A DNA stretch of 64,000 bases from Paragordius varius (lineage: Eukaryota > Nematomorpha), in contig OZ176052.1 in the NCBI GenBank assembly GCA_964247055.1, forward strand, positions 7,874,001-7,938,000, read 5' to 3'. The notes beneath the pieces are model-generated. The model was not told the origin of the DNA, did no database searches, and saw nothing but the letters and a program-made list of their open reading frames with translations. This document shows, piece by piece, positions 60,411 to 64,000 of the stretch. Numbering within the stretch: the stretch's first letter is position 1; the number at the start of each line of letters is the position of its first letter. The position numbers and the translations under genes were made by a program.

Positions 60411-60888
60411 CAAATGCGCGCTGCAATATGTTGGGGAAATTCACAGCATATTAATGTTTCTAAGACTTTTATAAATTATCCTAATAATTTGGTAGTTACT
60501 TTAAGATGTTTTTTTACTTTTTACAATTAATAATATTTAATTTATATTATACAGCCAAATGTAAAAATTAAATGACATCTTTTAATAATCAACCATATCT
60601 TTTATTCTTTTTAAATTTAACCAGCTTTTTGGATTGAAAACGGGTATTAATCAAAATTGATTAAATAAGTTTTGCAATTACATAGAAATTAGGTTATAAA
60701 AAGTATGGTTGTGTTTATAAAAAGTATTTGTCTTTTAGTTGTAACGTTTTAAGTGTATAATATTTAGTATAATATAATTTTTTGATCTAGTTAACAAATG
60801 GTTTAAAGCATGAGTTTCTATAAGCAACAATCATTTTATTTAATTTAATGTTTTTTAAATTTTAACACTATAAGTAACACACCTTACG
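60411..60888. other. Unassigned AT-rich DNA
   Basis: Nothing recognised between the LINE fragment and the satellite. Confidence 0.4.
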
Positions 60889-61602
60889 CACCCATCCATC
60901 CTAATACTTAAAAGTGGCGGCTTCGGTGACGGATGGATGTAAAACACAATAATGGAATAATCTAATAAGACAGTTGCATCAAGTTGGCCAAGTCATAAAC
61001 GGTCCCGCAAATCTGTTTCGAATTCGTTCTCAGCCAAAATCCCCGACATTTTACACTCTATCTATCCTAATACTTAAAACAGGCGGCTTCGGTGACGGAT
61101 GGATGTAAAACACAATAATGGGATAATCTAATAAGACAGTTGCATCAAGTTGGCCAAGACATACATTAAACCGTCCTGCAAATTCTGTTTCGAATTAGTT
61201 CTCAGCCAAAAAAACCGACATTTTACACTCTATGTAAACTAATATTGAAAAGTGGGGGTTTCGGTGACGGATGGATCTAAAACACAATAATGGAATAATC
61301 TAATAAGACAGTTGCATCAAGTTGGCCAAGTCATACATTAAACCGTCCGGCAAAATACCTTTCGAATTAGTGCCAAAATAACCGACATTTTACACTCTAT
61401 CTATCCTAATACTTAAAAGTGGCGGCTTCGGTGACGGATGGATGTAAACACAATAATGGGATAATCTAATAAGACAGTTGCATCAAGTCATACATTAAAC
61501 CGTCCGGCAAAATCTGTTTCGAATTCGTTCTCAGCCAAAACTACCGACATTTTACACTCTATCTATCCTAATACTGAAAAGTGGCGGGTTCGGCGTTACA
61601 TC
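60889..61602. repeat. Satellite: just over four tandem copies of a ~167-bp unit
   Basis: The marker CTTCGGTGACGGATGGAT recurs at about 60921, 61087, 61259 and 61426, with a partial one at ~61587 (spacing 166, 172, 167, 161). Each unit also has ATCTAATAAGACAGTTGCAT, TTCGAATT, and CCGACATTTTACACTCTAT. Copies are highly alike, so the array is young. Confidence 0.95.
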
Positions 61603-62039
61603 AAAAGCATCTAATGCTATAACACATTTTGCTTTTCATACACCTATTTCACCATTGTTTTGTAACAAGACCCTTATTTACAAAAAAAGTTGTCATTATA
61701 GGCAATATATTTGATTAATGTTTTATTATGCATAATTAACACCCAAAATAGGGTCACTATATCCTACAAAAAAAATAAATTTTAATCATTAATATTGAGT
61801 ATGTTAAGGTTATTTTGTACAATCTAATTTTTGTGTATTGTTAATAAACAATCAAAGAAAAGAGCGATTTCGTATATACATTTTAAACCAAATTAAAAGT
61901 TATTGGCAAGATTTATATTAAAAATTAAAACAAATCTGTGTTTATTGCCAACTCTATATATTTCTAAAAATTATGATTATACAGACAAAACGTAAATAAA
62001 AGCAAATATTTTTTATAAGATTAATCATATTTTCTAAAC
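61603..62039. other. Unassigned AT-rich DNA
   Basis: No feature recognised. Confidence 0.4.
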
Positions 62040-62220
62040 CAGGGGTGTCCAACATTGTCTTGAACATCATATTCGACCCGCGAAATTTGTAAAATTATAC
62101 TTGAAAAATCCTAATATTGTTCACACAAATATTCTGAATAAATCTATCCAATAGGCAAGAATATGAAGAAATAATTACAAATCTCCACATATATATTTCA
62201 ATGCGGCACGCCTGTTTTTT
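62040..62220 (+). mobile_element. Terminal fragment of a hAT-type element
   Basis: CAGGGGTGTCCAACATTGTC at 62040, followed by a GACCCGCGAAATT string, is a classic hAT terminus and subterminal region. The partner end was not found; the right border is arbitrary. Confidence 0.5.
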
Positions 62221-62639
62221 CAACTTAAAAATGTTACCCACTTCTAAAACATATAACGCTGCGGGTATTGCAGGAATATAGATGCTAAAACTATCATATT
62301 AAATATTTACAAATATTAATTAATAGGCTACGTAGGCATTATCCAGTGTTATAAAAGAATAATTGTCTTTTTAAAAATAGTCGTTGAATTTTTGTTTTAT
62401 CCGTATAATAATAATTTTGTTATAAAATTGAAAAATAATGTGCACAAAATCGGGGGGTAACAGAAAACACAAAGGAATTATATGTGAAATATATCAGAAT
62501 TATTATGGTACTTTTAGTTTTAAGCCTTTTAGCAAAATTAGCGCCTATTATATCAATAATTTTGGTAAAAATTAAATGGTTCTAACCAAAAAATATCATT
62601 TATTCTATCATAAACAATAATTAAGAAGCTAAACAATTT
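62221..62639. other. Unassigned AT-rich DNA
   Basis: Nothing recognised. Confidence 0.4.
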
Positions 62640-63580
62640 TCATAAATTTAATATTTAAAATTTAGGTTCCAAACTCGAAAATATTTTGTTAAAGCGTATT
62701 TCCTGCAATTTCAAGCATGGCGTAATTGGCATAATACGCTTTAAAATACTATAAATTAATTTTCTTATATAATTTGATAGATTTTGATTAAAAAATTCTT
62801 TTTTTTTCATTTAACGTTGATTATATATTTTATTTATATTTGACAAATTTGGCGCATATTTTTATCTATTTGCAATCTAGCATATTTTAAATGCTTATCG
62901 CGCAATCTCGGCTTTTCAATTTTAAGAAAACCAGATTTAAAGGAAGGCACTAATTTGCGACTTTTCCACAAAAATTTTTTAATTTTAAATTAATATAGGT
63001 TTGATTTTTAAATTTTTCTGCCACTCAATTTTGCATTTTCTGATATGAAGTATCATTTTAACAGCAAATCTAAATTAAAATCTAAATTATACCTAAGAAT
63101 TTTTATAATTTTTTTTATAAATATGTACCCTCTTCAAAATTTTACTAAAATATTTTTTTTGAAAATACAACAAATGTCCATTTATAATTTATTATTAGAA
63201 AGAGTAATAAAAACTCTAAAAAATTTATAGCTAATATATTTTGCATCGTAATTTAATATTGAAGAAGCGACAAACTCGCCAAGCAGGAGCGTTTTTGCAA
63301 ATAAATATATTTTTAAAAGGGATGCATGAAATAGCTCATACTTTGTGTAGATACAATGAATGTCTAAATAACACAAGAAAGTTTTTTTTGATAAAAACAC
63401 TTATTTATTGCTTTATGTCATTCAAAACAGTTTAGGTTTATATTTTAAATAATTACCACTTCATCAATATGAATTATTTTCTTTGAGAGGCTTATAATTT
63501 AAAATATCCAAAAACTATTAGATTAATGCATTCTTGATTTTTTCTAACCATTTTGTACTAAACTTTGCATTTTAATATCA
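62640..63580 (+). repeat. Dispersed ~1-kb repeat, copy 2
   Basis: Same block order as 45390-46390 (GTTAAAGCGTATTT, CTGCCACTCAATTTTGCATT, GAAGCGACAAACTCGCCAAG, AACACTTATTTATTGC). Open frames in it are chance. Confidence 0.65.
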
Positions 63581-63670
63581 ACTATAATTATTAGTAAATA
63601 TAGATTTTTTATAAAAAAGTAAACCAAAAGCTTTTTCAAATATTTCTTTTTATTGTATACTAATGCAAAC

Positions 63671-64000
63671 CAGAGGCGTAGTTTACATTTCTGACGCCGC
63701 GTGCATGAATTCGTAAGGGCGCTCCCTCTACTTAACCCCTTGCATTTTAAAAAAAATATTATATTTAGAGCGGGATGAAATGTGGTCCGTCAAAAATAGA
63801 AACGCGTGAAAAAAATGCACATTCAACCCCTTCCTTTGAAAACGACGGCTTGCTTAGCAAATGTATCAGTAATAATAAAATAATATTAGTTTCTGCGCGA
63901 AAAGTTTGACTTAGTTAAATATAGATGTTGTATAAAAGCAGATTCAAACTGCATATGCGTGGCCCGACCCAATTTTTTTTGAATAATGGCTTGCGTCCGA
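63671..64000 (+). mobile_element. Possible hAT-type element running off the window
   Basis: CAGAGGCGTAGTTTACATTT at 63671 followed by a GC-rich stretch (GACGCCGCGTGC, GGGCGCTCCCTC) looks like a hAT terminus. The element would extend past 64000; no transposase frame is visible yet. Confidence 0.4.

Noticed and set aside
1-64000. tRNA genes, rRNA, CRISPR arrays
   Set aside because: No tRNA B-box, rRNA core or regularly spaced repeat-spacer pattern was seen; the regular repeats present are satellites.

Overview
The window is AT-rich (roughly three quarters A+T by eye), gene-poor animal DNA. Conserved genes (RPS3A, ALG8, a Krüppel-like factor, pyroglutamyl-peptidase I, an LRAT-family protein) show it is metazoan nuclear sequence. 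Its most striking trait is intron size. Seven introns in three conserved genes are only 23 to 29 nt long, with GT...AG ends and exact reading-frame closure, while neighbouring introns in the same genes run from 67 to 545 nt, and one gene has introns of 3.8 and 6.3 kb. Introns averaging about 26 nt are, from general knowledge, a reported peculiarity of dicyemid mesozoans (parasites of cephalopod kidneys). Together with the low gene density this makes a dicyemid the best guess (inference, not proof).

Layout. 137-994 (-): single-exon LRAT/NlpC-P60-type acyltransferase. 1.0-3.5 kb: two copies of a TTAA-flanked MITE and other repeats. 3.8-9.5 kb: a large array of diverged ~165-170 bp monomers grouped into ~510-540 bp units, inverted about a perfect 66-nt inverted repeat whose loop carries a Penelope-type GIY-YIG nuclease fragment. 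10.0-13.7 kb (-): ALG8, eight exons. 13.8-15.5 kb: MITE and LINE debris. 16.0-16.7 kb (+): pyroglutamyl-peptidase I, intact except for one in-frame TAA. 19.5-21.9 kb (-): an 806-aa Krüppel-like zinc-finger factor on one exon. 22-31.5 kb: gene desert with two dead mariners and microsatellites. 31.6-42.1 kb (+): a three-exon gene for an unrecognised 148-aa two-TM protein; its introns hold a hAT transposon with a perfect 8-bp target duplication, a TTAA MITE, a 9-bp-TSD element and a second hAT relic. 43.3-44.9 kb (-): RPS3A (eS1), seven exons, 264 aa. 45-64 kb: mostly repeats and unassigned AT-rich DNA, with two possible coding exons at 50.4 and 52.5 kb, LINE and hAT fragments, and a 167-bp satellite at 60.9 kb.

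The genes are unrelated housekeeping or regulatory genes (translation, N-glycosylation, peptide turnover, lipid modification, transcription) and form no operon or cluster. All coordinates for multi-exon genes were worked out by hand from conserved protein motifs, splice signals and phase.
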